From the NCBI RefSeq assembly GCF_007993815.1, contig NZ_VJWE01000002.1, forward strand, positions 62,001 through 126,000: a stretch of DNA of 64,000 nt, in the 5' to 3' direction. This document shows, in pieces, positions 9,049-16,662 of this stretch. The notes under the pieces were generated by a model. It was not told the DNA's origin, ran no database searches, and saw only the letters and a program-made list of their open reading frames with translations. Numbering within the stretch: position 1 is the first letter of the stretch; each line of letters opens with the position of its first letter. The position numbers and the translations under genes were made by a program. This stretch comes from Acidovorax delafieldii (lineage in GTDB: Bacteria > Pseudomonadota > Gammaproteobacteria > Burkholderiales > Burkholderiaceae_C).

Positions 9049-9907
9049 CTGGATGCGCTAGTGGAATATGCGCGGATAGCTATTGATTTTGTAGCGTTTT
9101 GTTGTTGACGCTGATTTGGGCGCATGCCTGGTTTGAGGGCGGAGGCCGGGAGTCGCCCCGGCGGGCGAGGTACTTTTCTTTGCTTCGCCAAAGAAAAGTA
9201 CCCAAAAGAAAGGCGACCCCCAGTCTGCGACCCCTTCGCTGTGCGAAGGGGCAAACCTGCGGCGGGGCGGTTGCGGGGTGCGTCGTGGAACTCGCTCTGC
9301 GCTGCGCGCGCCGCTCGGACATCCACGGCGAGTCAGTTCACGAAGCATGGGCGCTTCGACGCCCATGCCACCCCGCAACCGCCCCGCCGCAGGCGCAGCC
9401 AGCAGGGGTGGGGAGCCGAACATCCAAACAGCCACACGGGCCATCGCTGCGCTCGGCCCCGCCTGCGCAGCGTGTGGCGCTTGCGCCCGCGAGACGGGGC
9501 CGAGCGCAGCGCAGCGAAGCAATGGCCCGAGTGGATGTCCCTCGGGTTCCCTTCTGGATGCGCCTGGGGCGCGCAGGGTGCGGGGTGGCATGTGTGCCGA
9601 AGGACACACATGCTTCGTGAACTGACTCACCGCAGTTGGTCGAGCGAAGCGCCGCAGGCGCGCAGCGAGTTCTGCGGTGCACCCCGTGACCGAGCACCCC
9701 AGGTTGCCCCGTAGCGAAGCGCAGGGGTCGCAGACAGTAGGGTCGCCCTTTCTTTGGTGACTTTCTTTCGGCGACGCGAAAGAAAGTTACTCGCACGCCG
9801 GGCGACTCCCGGCCTCCGCCCTCAACCCGAGCACGCCGCCAGACCAGCGCCCAAACTCAAAAACTACAAAAACAATAGCTGCCAGCGCTTGATGGATAAG
9901 CGCCAGA
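9049..9907. repeat. Giant imperfect inverted repeat (about 860 bp) between convergent genes
   Basis: The whole gap between the convergent LysR and SDR genes is one long mirrored sequence centred near 9478. Outermost are two copies of the dispersed 45-bp repeat in opposite orientation (9049-9095 and 9864-9907). Inside these, TTGAGGGCGGAGGCCGGGAG (from 9133) pairs with its reverse complement ending at 9825. Further in, GAGTCAGTTCACGAAGCATG (from 9331) pairs with the matching sequence near 9610-9630. The centre has GCTGCGCTCGGCCCCG facing CGGGGCCGAGCGCAGC. Smaller hairpins, such as TACTTTTCTTTG with CAAAGAAAAGTA at 9171-9199, are embedded. No protein in any frame is convincing. Transcribed, it would form a giant hairpin. 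Confidence 0.85.
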
Positions 9908-9928
9908 GCCCAAAAAAACTTCAAAAAA

Positions 9929-10750
9929 TCAAACCCATCCCGCATCCACCTTGAACTCCTGCGCCGTACACATCGCCGCATCGTCCGACGCCAAAAACAA
10001 CACCATCCGCGCAATGTCATGCGGCCGCAGCTTGTCCGGCAAACACTGGTTGCGCGCCAGCTCCTTCTCGCCCTCGGCGTCCAGCCACAGCTTGATCTGC
10101 CGCTCCGTCATCACCCACCCCGGCGACACCGTGTTAATGCGGATCCGGTCCTGCCCCAGCGTCTTGGCCAGCCCGCGCGTGAGGCCGTTCACCGACGACT
10201 TGGCAATCGCATAGCAGGGGTAGCCCGTGCCCTTGCCCTGCCAACCGGTGGAGCCCAGGTTGATCACCGAGCCCGCGCCCAGCCTGCGCATGCCGGGCAC
10301 CACGGCCTGGATGGCGAAGAAGGCGGGGCGCTCGTTGATGGCCATGCGCTCGTCGTAGTACTCGGGCGTTACGGATTCGAGCGTGTGCCGGTCATCGCTG
10401 GCCACGTTGTTCACCAGCACTGCAAAGTCGCTGCCCAGCTCGGCCGCCGCTTCGGCCACACAGGCTTGCAGGGCGTTCACATCGCGCACATCGCACACAC
10501 GCCACCAGGGGCGGGGCAGGCCTGCGTCGGCAATGTGCTGAGCCAGGGCTTCGCTGGCGTTGCGCGCCACGTCCACAAACGCCACGCGGGCACCTTGTTC
10601 GGCAAACGCCGCAACGATGGCCGCGCCAATGCCGCTGCCGCCGCCCGTCACAAACACGGCGCGGCCTTGCAGGCTGGGGAATTTCGCCAGGCCCTGGGGG
10701 GCGCCGGTGGCGTCGGTCGACGAAGAGGAGGGGGTAAAAAGCTGTGTCAT
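9929..10750 (-). CDS. SDR-family NAD(P)-dependent sugar 1-dehydrogenase
   Basis: A 273-residue short-chain dehydrogenase/reductase. Seen: the nucleotide-binding TGGGSGIG, the NNVA structural motif, and the catalytic Ser-Tyr-Lys set, with Tyr and Lys in YAIAK. The sequence resembles aldose 1-dehydrogenases of the Caulobacter XylB type, including DDRH after NNVAS and a C-terminal VDAGWV. It would oxidise an aldose to the lactone, which the divergent SMP-30 lactonase would open. The ATG at 10750 was preferred to an upstream in-frame TTG at 10777; neither has a clear Shine-Dalgarno sequence. Substrate (arabinose, galactose or xylose) is inferred from neighbours. Confidence 0.82.
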   Translation of the reverse strand: MTQLFTPSSSSTDATGAPQGLAKFPSLQGRAVFVTGGGSGIGAAIVAAFAEQGARVAFVDVARNASEALAQHIADAGLPRPWWRVCDVRDVNALQACVAEAAAELGSDFAVLVNNVASDDRHTLESVTPEYYDERMAINERPAFFAIQAVVPGMRRLGAGSVINLGSTGWQGKGTGYPCYAIAKSSVNGLTRGLAKTLGQDRIRINTVSPGWVMTERQIKLWLDAEGEKELARNQCLPDKLRPHDIARMVLFLASDDAAMCTAQEFKVDAGWV

Positions 10751-10874
10751 ATCAATATTGCAATCAATCAATGGCAAAAAAATTCATTTCAAGCATCAAT
10801 TGGCGTTGATAAGATGCCGCTCGTCAAGTGCCTGGCGGCAGGCCGATGCAAAAAAACGACCGGAGACAACCAAC
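10751..10874. promoter_or_regulatory. Divergent promoter region of sugar dehydrogenase and lactonase
   Basis: The gap contains ATATCAATATTGCAATCAAT near 10749-10768 and the imperfect palindrome ATCAATTGGCGTTGAT at 10795-10810. The first resembles the ATATCAAT/CAATC block in the 7919-8066 regulatory gap, suggesting one regulator for both. Specific promoter hexamers are not clear. Confidence 0.35.
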
Positions 10875-11828
10875 GTGCGCCCTTCGCTGGATACCCCCAT
10901 CCCACCGTCCAGCGGCGCGTCCGCCTCTGCTCCCACAACAACCGGCGCCGTGCGCTGCGTGGTCGCGCTGGGCAACGCACTGGGTGAGGGGGTGATGTGG
11001 TCCGTGCGCGAGCAGGCCGTGTACTGGGTGGACATCCTGCAGCGCGAACTGCACCGCTGGGACCCTTCCACCGGCGGCCACCAGCGTTGGACGTTTGATG
11101 AAGAAATCTCCGCCGTCGCCGAGCGCGCCAACGCACCCGGCTTCATCGTCACCCTGCGCCGGGGCTTTGCGCTGTTCGACCCCGCTGCCGACATCGCCCC
11201 GCGCTACCTGCACCAGCCCGAGCCAGAGCGCACCGGCAACCGATTCAACGACGGCAAGTGCGACGCCCAGGGGCGCTTCTGGGGCGGCAGCATGGACTTT
11301 GCGTGCGAGGCCCCCACGGGTGCGCTCTACACCTACACCGCCGGCGGCCACTGCGTGCGGCACGACGATGGTTTTGTCGTGACCAACGGCCCCACCTGGG
11401 CCACCACCGCGCAAGGCCCGGCCATGTTTTTCAACGACACGGTGCAGGGCACCACCTACCGCTACCGCTGCGACCCGGCCACTGGCACCGTGAGCGACAA
11501 GACCTTGTGGAAGCGCTGGCCCGCGGCTGACGGCGTGCCCGACGGCATGACCACCGATGCGCAGGGCCGCCTGTGGGTGGCGCACTGGGGTGGCGGCTGC
11601 GTCACCTGCCACGACGCCGACACGGCCGACGAGCTGGCCCGCATCACGCTGCCCGTAAGCCAGGTCACCAACTGCGCCTTTGGCGGTGCGGACCTGCGCA
11701 CGCTGTACATCACCTCGGCCCGCACCGGTCTCACGCCCGAGCTGCTCGCGACCGAGCCGCTGGCCGGGGCACTGTTTGCCGTGGACATCAGCACGCCCGG
11801 CCTGCCCGCGCATCTGTTTGGCGGCTGA
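10875..11828 (+). CDS. SMP-30/gluconolactonase family sugar lactonase
   Basis: A 317-residue six-bladed beta-propeller lactonase that hydrolyses aldonolactones (arabinonolactone, galactonolactone or xylonolactone) with a divalent metal. Visible family motifs are LGEGVMW (metal-ligand Glu), GNRFNDGKCDAQGRFWGGSM, and DGMTTDAQGRLWVAHWGGG. The start chosen is a GTG at 10875, preceded by GGAGAC 8 bp upstream; the open frame extends further upstream without homology. It is divergent from the sugar 1-dehydrogenase and followed 76 bp later by an aldose 1-epimerase, which fits successive steps of oxidative sugar catabolism. Confidence 0.87.
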   Translation: MRPSLDTPIPPSSGASASAPTTTGAVRCVVALGNALGEGVMWSVREQAVYWVDILQRELHRWDPSTGGHQRWTFDEEISAVAERANAPGFIVTLRRGFALFDPAADIAPRYLHQPEPERTGNRFNDGKCDAQGRFWGGSMDFACEAPTGALYTYTAGGHCVRHDDGFVVTNGPTWATTAQGPAMFFNDTVQGTTYRYRCDPATGTVSDKTLWKRWPAADGVPDGMTTDAQGRLWVAHWGGGCVTCHDADTADELARITLPVSQVTNCAFGGADLRTLYITSARTGLTPELLATEPLAGALFAVDISTPGLPAHLFGG

Positions 11829-11904
11829 TGCCGGCCCCGCGCGCAGCAGCGAGGCCCATGGCTCCGCCTCTTCTTTTCTCCATCCCGTAGAAAGCACACC
11901 GCCC

Positions 11905-12834
11905 ATGACCGAGGCCTCTTCATCCCACCCAATCGTCTGGCTGCACCACGCGGGGCAGCATCTGGGCCTGGTGCCCACACTGGGCGGCAGCGTGGCGGCC
12001 TGGCAGATCGACGACCCGCAAGAGGCTGATGCACGCATCGACCTGTGGCGGCCATGGGATGGCGCCACGCCCGACCTGTACCAGCTTGCATCCTTTGCCA
12101 TGGTGCCCTGGTCCAACCGCATCAGCGGCGGCGGGTTTGAGCATGCAGGCCAGTTCCACCCCATGCGTCCCAACCGCGTGGGCGAGCCGTACCCCATCCA
12201 CGGCGACGGGTGGCTGCAGCCCTGGCAGCTGACCCAGCCCGCGCCCGACATGCTGCAGATGCAGCTGCGCTCCGAGCGCTTTGACGGCAACCCCTACGAG
12301 TACGAGTGCGTGCAGACCTTCCGGCTGGTGGAGGGCGGCCTGGACCAGTCGGTGCAGGTGCGCCACCTGGGCGCACAGCCGCTGCCGTACGGCCTGGGCC
12401 TGCACCCCTGGTTTCCGCGCACGCCCGGCACGCGCATCACGGCGCCGGTGCGGGGCGTGTGGCTGTGTGGCGACGACCCTTTGCCCACGGAGCACACGCA
12501 GCACTTCCCGCCCGGCTGGGACTTGAATGCAGGCGCCCCCGCCAACGGCGGCCTGATCGACAACGCCTACACCGGCTGGGGCGGCACCGCGCAGATCGAC
12601 TGGCCCGAGCGCGGTCTGCGCCTTACCGCCCACATGCCGGACTTTGCCAAGAACGGCGGCGCGGCCCACCACTACTGCCTGGTGTACCGCCCGCCGCAGG
12701 GCCCGGCGTTCTGCTTTGAGCCCATCACCCAGCCCATCGACGCCTTTCACCAGCCGGGCCAGCCCGGCCTGCGCACGTTGGCGCAGGGCGAGGTGCTGGC
12801 GATGAACGTGTCGTGGCGGTACGGGGCGTTGTGA
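11905..12834 (+). CDS. Aldose 1-epimerase family protein
   Basis: A 309-residue galactose mutarotase-fold protein that interconverts alpha and beta anomers of aldoses, supplying the anomer used by the sugar dehydrogenase. Seen: an N-terminal beta-rich region with FAMVPWSNRI, GDGW with the conserved His just upstream (PIHGDGW), and LHPWFPR, which carries the second catalytic-type His. It follows the lactonase in the same direction with a 76 bp gap and probably shares its transcript. The downstream gap holds a copy of the dispersed convergent-gene repeat. Confidence 0.82.
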   Translation: MTEASSSHPIVWLHHAGQHLGLVPTLGGSVAAWQIDDPQEADARIDLWRPWDGATPDLYQLASFAMVPWSNRISGGGFEHAGQFHPMRPNRVGEPYPIHGDGWLQPWQLTQPAPDMLQMQLRSERFDGNPYEYECVQTFRLVEGGLDQSVQVRHLGAQPLPYGLGLHPWFPRTPGTRITAPVRGVWLCGDDPLPTEHTQHFPPGWDLNAGAPANGGLIDNAYTGWGGTAQIDWPERGLRLTAHMPDFAKNGGAAHHYCLVYRPPQGPAFCFEPITQPIDAFHQPGQPGLRTLAQGEVLAMNVSWRYGAL

Positions 12835-12880
12835 GCGCCCCGGGGGCGCCCCAGAAGAGGGTTTGTAGAGAAATCAGCCG

Positions 12881-12923
12881 GTAGCGCTAGTGAATCATGC
12901 GCTGGCAGCTATTAAATCGATAG
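12881..12923. repeat. Dispersed intergenic palindromic repeat copy
   Basis: GTAGCGCTAGTGAATCATGC followed by GCTGGCAGCTATTAAATCG lies between the convergent epimerase and rhodanese genes. Its reverse complement almost matches the copy at 54331-54386. The core GCGC-AT-rich-GCGC arrangement can form a hairpin, so it may terminate transcription from both sides. Confidence 0.7.
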
Positions 12924-12927
12924 TGAA

Positions 12928-14541
12928 TCAGATCACCCGGAACCCGTGGGTGCCGTCGCGCCCCAGTTGTTCCACCAGCCCGAACTCCCAATCCAGGTAG
13001 GCCTGCATCGCCTCGCGCGGGCTGTCGGTGCCTTCGTACGGGCGGCGGTAGCGGTCGATGCGGGGCGAGGCCAGGCGCGTCTCGCCATGCTCCAGCGGCA
13101 GGCCCTGGGCGATCCAGGCCAGCGTGCCACCCTCCAGCACCGCCACCTCGGCGCCACCCGTCAGGCGGGCCAGGTCCTGCGCGGCATAGCGTGCCAGCAG
13201 GCTGCTGCCGCAGGTCAGCACATAACGCTGCGCCTTGGGAATGCTGGCCACGGCCTGCGCCAGTTGCGAGCGGATCACGAACCACGCGCCGGGGATGTGG
13301 CGCTGCACGTAGTTGGCGCTGGTGGTCAGGTCCAGCACGGCGGTGTGGCCGGGGCGCTCTTTGCTTTCTTCGTTCAGCCAGGCCGCCAGTTGTGCGGGCG
13401 TGACCCAGGCAATGGGGCCTTCGGGCTCGGGCACGGGGTTGGCCACGGCGCCGGTCTCATTGAAGTCGGCGGCGGGCGCGTCGTCCAGCACCCACACATC
13501 CCAGCCCATCTGCGCCAGCCACGATGCGCTCATGTTCGCGCGCACGCCGTCGTCATCCACCAGCACGATGCGCGCGCCACGCACGGCGGCGGTGTGGTCG
13601 GTCTCCTGCACCAGCTGGCCGCCGGGCGTGTTGCGAAAGCCGGGCAGGTGGCCTGCGGCAAATTCTTCAGGCGTGCGCACGTCCAGCAGGTAGGTGGTGC
13701 GCTGCGCCTCGGCCGCAAAGCGCTCCAGGTCGGCGCGGGTGGCGCGCTGCACGCCCGCGCGGTCGGCCACGCTGCGCGCCTGCTGGGGCGCGCGCTCGCG
13801 GTCGGCATGCACGGCGGGGTCAAAGCGGCGGGTGGCGCCGCGCTCCAGCGTCTGGCCGGCCAGCAGCCAGCCGATGGTGCCGTTGCGCAAGGCCGCCACC
13901 GGGTTGGGGATGCCCGCGTTCACCAGCGACTGCGTGCCGATGATGCTGCGCGTGCGGCCTGCGCAGTTCACGATGATCTGCGTGGCCGGGTTGGGCGCCA
14001 GTGCCTGCGCGCGCAGCACCAGCTCCGCGCCGGGCACGCTCACGCCGGTGGGGATGTTCATGGTGTGGTACTCGTCATACCGCCGCGCATCCAGCACCAC
14101 GACGTCGGCCTTGGCGTCGATGAGCGCCTGCACCTCTTCGGCCGCCAGCGAGGGCGTGTGGCGCTCGGCCTCCACCAGCTCGCCAAACGATTTGCTGGGC
14201 ACGTTCACGTCGATGAACAGCTCGCCGCCCGCATCGCGCCAGCCCTGCAGGCCACCGGCCAGCAGCGTCACCTGTGTGTAGCCCAGCTGCTGCAGCTTGC
14301 GCGCGGCGGGCTCGGCCAGTCCTTCGCCGTTGTCGTACACCACGATGAAGGTGTCGCGGCGCGGAATGCGCGTCCACGCCTCCAGCTCGATCTTGCCGGC
14401 GGGCAGGTTGGCGGCGAACAGCGGGTGGCTCTGGGCAAACGGGTCTTCCTCGCGCACGTCGAGCAAGGCGATTTCCTGGCGGGCGAGCAGGGCCTCGCGA
14501 ACCTGGTGGAACGAAGTCTGGGGCAGGGCGGGAGCGGTCAT
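12928..14541 (-). CDS. Four-domain rhodanese-related sulfurtransferase
   Basis: A 537-residue cytoplasmic protein made of four rhodanese-like domains (about residues 10-110, 125-235, 265-360 and 375-490). The active-site cysteine position is occupied by Asp in domain 1 (VVYDNGEG, D70) and domain 3 (VLVDDDGVR), and by Cys in domain 2 (VNCAGRTRS, C193) and domain 4 (LTCGSSLL, C444). Two inactive/active pairs are therefore joined in tandem. It would move sulfane sulfur between thiols or to sulfite/cyanide. The ATG at 14541 is chosen because the upstream open frame has no homology. It lies 26 bp after the thiol dioxygenase gene, so the two probably form an operon for thiol or sulfane-sulfur oxidation. 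Confidence 0.85.
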   Translation of the reverse strand: MTAPALPQTSFHQVREALLARQEIALLDVREEDPFAQSHPLFAANLPAGKIELEAWTRIPRRDTFIVVYDNGEGLAEPAARKLQQLGYTQVTLLAGGLQGWRDAGGELFIDVNVPSKSFGELVEAERHTPSLAAEEVQALIDAKADVVVLDARRYDEYHTMNIPTGVSVPGAELVLRAQALAPNPATQIIVNCAGRTRSIIGTQSLVNAGIPNPVAALRNGTIGWLLAGQTLERGATRRFDPAVHADRERAPQQARSVADRAGVQRATRADLERFAAEAQRTTYLLDVRTPEEFAAGHLPGFRNTPGGQLVQETDHTAAVRGARIVLVDDDGVRANMSASWLAQMGWDVWVLDDAPAADFNETGAVANPVPEPEGPIAWVTPAQLAAWLNEESKERPGHTAVLDLTTSANYVQRHIPGAWFVIRSQLAQAVASIPKAQRYVLTCGSSLLARYAAQDLARLTGGAEVAVLEGGTLAWIAQGLPLEHGETRLASPRIDRYRRPYEGTDSPREAMQAYLDWEFGLVEQLGRDGTHGFRVI

Positions 14542-14567
14542 GGTCTTGGTGTTGGGTCGGATCGGCT

Positions 14568-15275
14568 TCAGGCAGCCGGTGCAGGGTTTTTGGACAGGTC
14601 CCAGAGGTTGGGCAGGGTGCTGTTGCTGTAGCCCGAGATGAACGGCTTGCGCGTGCCGTCCTCCAGGTACACGCTGCGCTGCACCGCGCCGATGTTGGCG
14701 CCGTACACGTGGATGCTGATGGAGGTGTGGCCCTCCCACGCGTTGCTTACGCGGTGCACATCGCCTATGGCAGGGTCGTTGGGCGAGACGGCCTCCACCT
14801 GGCCCGGCTGCAGCTGCACGGGCGCGCCCTGCGGTGCCCAGCGGCCGTCGGGCGTGCGGGCATAGGCCTGCGAATCCTCGGCGCCGCGCAGCATGCCGAT
14901 CAGGCCCCACACGGTGTGGTCATGAATGGGCGTGGCCTGGCCCGGGCCCCACACAAAACTCACGACCGAAAAGCGCCCCAATGCGTCGGCATGCAGCAGG
15001 TACTGCTGGTAGCGATCGGGGTGGGGCTGGGCATAGGTGTCGGGCAGCCAGTCGTCATGGGCCACCAGCGTGCGCAGCAGCGTCGCGCCCTGGGTCAGGG
15101 TGTCGGGCTCGGGCAGGCGCTGCTCCACCAGCGCGGCCAGCTGCTGCACAAAGTGGCGCAGGCGGGCGGTGTGGGGGGCGGAGGGGGACGTGGGTGGGGT
15201 CGATGGGTTGGGCAATGCACTCATGCCCGGTATTGCACCAGCGCCCGGGCTGCCCGCGCGTTGCGTGTTTTGCAT
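14568..15275 (-). CDS. Cysteine dioxygenase-type thiol dioxygenase
   Basis: A cupin-fold non-haem iron dioxygenase that oxidises a thiol (cysteine or 3-mercaptopropionate) to its sulfinate. Metal ligands are visible as HDH in PIHDHTVWG and the later His in GDVHRVSN; the SxHxY triad is present in SISIHVYG. The N-terminal stretch of about 35 residues is Pro/Ser-rich and probably disordered. Start choice is uncertain: the ATG at 15275 has AGGG 6 bp upstream, but the ATG at 15224 would keep the putative sulfur-regulator box (15272-15298) outside the coding region. Cotranscribed with the rhodanese; divergent from the binding-protein gene. Confidence 0.85.
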   Translation of the reverse strand: MQNTQRAGSPGAGAIPGMSALPNPSTPPTSPSAPHTARLRHFVQQLAALVEQRLPEPDTLTQGATLLRTLVAHDDWLPDTYAQPHPDRYQQYLLHADALGRFSVVSFVWGPGQATPIHDHTVWGLIGMLRGAEDSQAYARTPDGRWAPQGAPVQLQPGQVEAVSPNDPAIGDVHRVSNAWEGHTSISIHVYGANIGAVQRSVYLEDGTRKPFISGYSNSTLPNLWDLSKNPAPAA

Positions 15276-15298
15276 ATGCATCCCTGTTTTTCTTCGTT
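15272..15298. promoter_or_regulatory. Putative sulfur-regulon box (copy A)
   Basis: GCATATG at 15272-15278, 14 bp, then TTCGTT at 15293-15298. The same pair with the same 14 bp spacing occurs at 46825-46851 and 49974-50000 before other sulfur-related genes. It lies in the divergent region between the thiol dioxygenase and the binding-protein gene, 130 bp before the latter's start. Confidence 0.5.
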
Positions 15299-15428
15299 CT
15301 GTTGCGAGGCGTCTTTCAGTTCAATGCCAATCCATCGTAACGGCGGTGCGGACCGGCTCGCAGGCATCCACAGGAATTCACGGGCAATCGCAGCGCCGAT
15401 CAGGATTTGACAACCAAAAGGGCACAAC

Positions 15429-16454
15429 ATGAGCAAGCTTCAAAACCAAGGTGGGGTGGGAGGGCGCTGGACGCGCCGGCAGCTGTTGCAGACAGCGGGC
15501 GCGGCCAGCGTGGTGGGGGTGTCGAGTGTGGTGGGCAGCCACGTGCTGGCCGCCGGCAAGCTGCGCGAAGTAAAGCTGGCGTGGAACGCCAACGCCATCT
15601 GCCTGTCGGCCGCGCCGGTCGCCATCGAGCGCGGCATTTTTGAAAAACATGGTCTCAAGGTCGAGCTGATCAACTTTGCGGGCTCCACTGACCAGCTGCT
15701 GGAGACCATCGCCACCTCCAAGGCCGACGCGGGCCTGGGCATGGTGCACCGCTGGATCAAGCCGCTGGAGTCGGGCTTTGACGTGAAGCTGGTGGGCAGC
15801 TCGCATGGCGGCTGCTCGCGCCTGGTGGGCTATGAGGCGGCGGGCGTGACCAGCCTGCAAAAGCTCAAGGGCAAGACCATTGCGGTGTCGGACCTCAACA
15901 GCCCCGGCAAGAACTTCTTTTCTGTGCTGCTGACCAAGGCCGGGCTGAACCCCGAAAAGGACGTGACCTGGCGCCAGTTCCCCGGCGACATGCTGGGCCT
16001 GGCGGTGGAAAAAGGCGAGGCCCAGGCCATTGCCGATGGCGACCCCAACCTGCTGCTGATCCAGCGCCGCACCAAGGGCCTGGTGGACCTGGCGTCCAAC
16101 CTGTCGGGCGAATACGCGGCCAAGACCTGCTGCGTGCTGGGCGTGAGCGGCGCCATGGTGCGCAACGACAAGGGCACGGCAGCCGCGCTGACCCGCGCCA
16201 TCATCGAGGCGTCGGACTTCGTGGCCGACAACCCCAACGAAACGGCGCGCATCTTCAGCCCGTATTCCAAGGTGCCGCAGGAGGACCTGCGCGCCGTGCT
16301 GGGCACGCTCACGCACCGCAGCCACCCGGTGGGCACAGCGCTGCGGCAGGAGATCGAGTTCTATGCCCGCGACTTCAAGCTGGTGGGCGTGCTCAAGCCC
16401 GGCACCGACCCTGCGCGCTTCGCGGCCCACGTCCACGCTGACGTGCTGGTGTAG
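15429..16454 (+). CDS. Tat-exported ABC substrate-binding protein (sulfonate/thiol class)
   Basis: A 341-residue periplasmic binding protein of the SsuA/TauA/NitT superfamily. The N-terminus carries a twin-arginine signal (TRRQLLQTAG at about residues 17-26) ending near LAA. Characteristic features are AIERGIFEKHGL and the IATSKADAGLGM segment lining the ligand cleft. With the permease at 16663 and ATPase at 17772 it forms a complete importer. The neighbouring thiol dioxygenase and rhodanese suggest an organosulfur ligand; sulfonate versus thiol/sulfinate cannot be resolved by eye. A putative sulfur-regulon box lies upstream. Confidence 0.84.
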   Translation: MSKLQNQGGVGGRWTRRQLLQTAGAASVVGVSSVVGSHVLAAGKLREVKLAWNANAICLSAAPVAIERGIFEKHGLKVELINFAGSTDQLLETIATSKADAGLGMVHRWIKPLESGFDVKLVGSSHGGCSRLVGYEAAGVTSLQKLKGKTIAVSDLNSPGKNFFSVLLTKAGLNPEKDVTWRQFPGDMLGLAVEKGEAQAIADGDPNLLLIQRRTKGLVDLASNLSGEYAAKTCCVLGVSGAMVRNDKGTAAALTRAIIEASDFVADNPNETARIFSPYSKVPQEDLRAVLGTLTHRSHPVGTALRQEIEFYARDFKLVGVLKPGTDPARFAAHVHADVLV

Positions 16455-16460
16455 CAAAGG

Positions 16461-16600
16461 GCACCCCCCTGAGTCGCTGCGCGCCATCCCCCCGCTCTCG
16501 CAGTGCTTCGCATTGCGGGCAGGGGAACGCAGCCCTCGCTGCGGGGCGGCCCTTGCTCGGCAGCCCTCGCATGGGCCGCGCCCACCTCGCGCGGCTATGG
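16461..16600. repeat. GC-rich intergenic repeat region
   Basis: The gap between binding protein and permease begins with CACCCCCCTGAG and includes short mirrored segments such as GCAGTGCTTCGCATTGC. It resembles the C/G-tract element at 5335-5422 in composition. It is probably an operon-internal REP-type element; no gene is seen. Confidence 0.4.
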
Positions 16601-16662
16601 CCAAACATTCACCGTGATGAATGAATACCACTGGACCTGAATCGATCTGACTGGACCCGACT

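Noticed and set aside
9058..9796. Several overlapping 90-196 codon open frames on both strands in the LysR/SDR gap
   Set aside because: They arise from the giant inverted repeat, mirror each other on the two strands, are rich in Arg/Pro/Ala, and show no recognisable domain.
9049..9907. Possibility that the inverted repeat is a CRISPR array or insertion sequence
   Set aside because: There are no regularly spaced direct repeats with unique spacers, and no transposase frame between the arms.
10560..10874. Upstream extension of the SMP-30 lactonase frame to an earlier ATG
   Set aside because: The first 105 codons overlap the divergent dehydrogenase gene and lack homology; the GTG at 10875 has a ribosome-binding site.
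12946..14631. 561-codon plus-strand frame over the rhodanese gene
   Set aside because: His/Ala/Gln-rich antisense artefact of GC-rich coding DNA; the minus strand encodes clear rhodanese domains.
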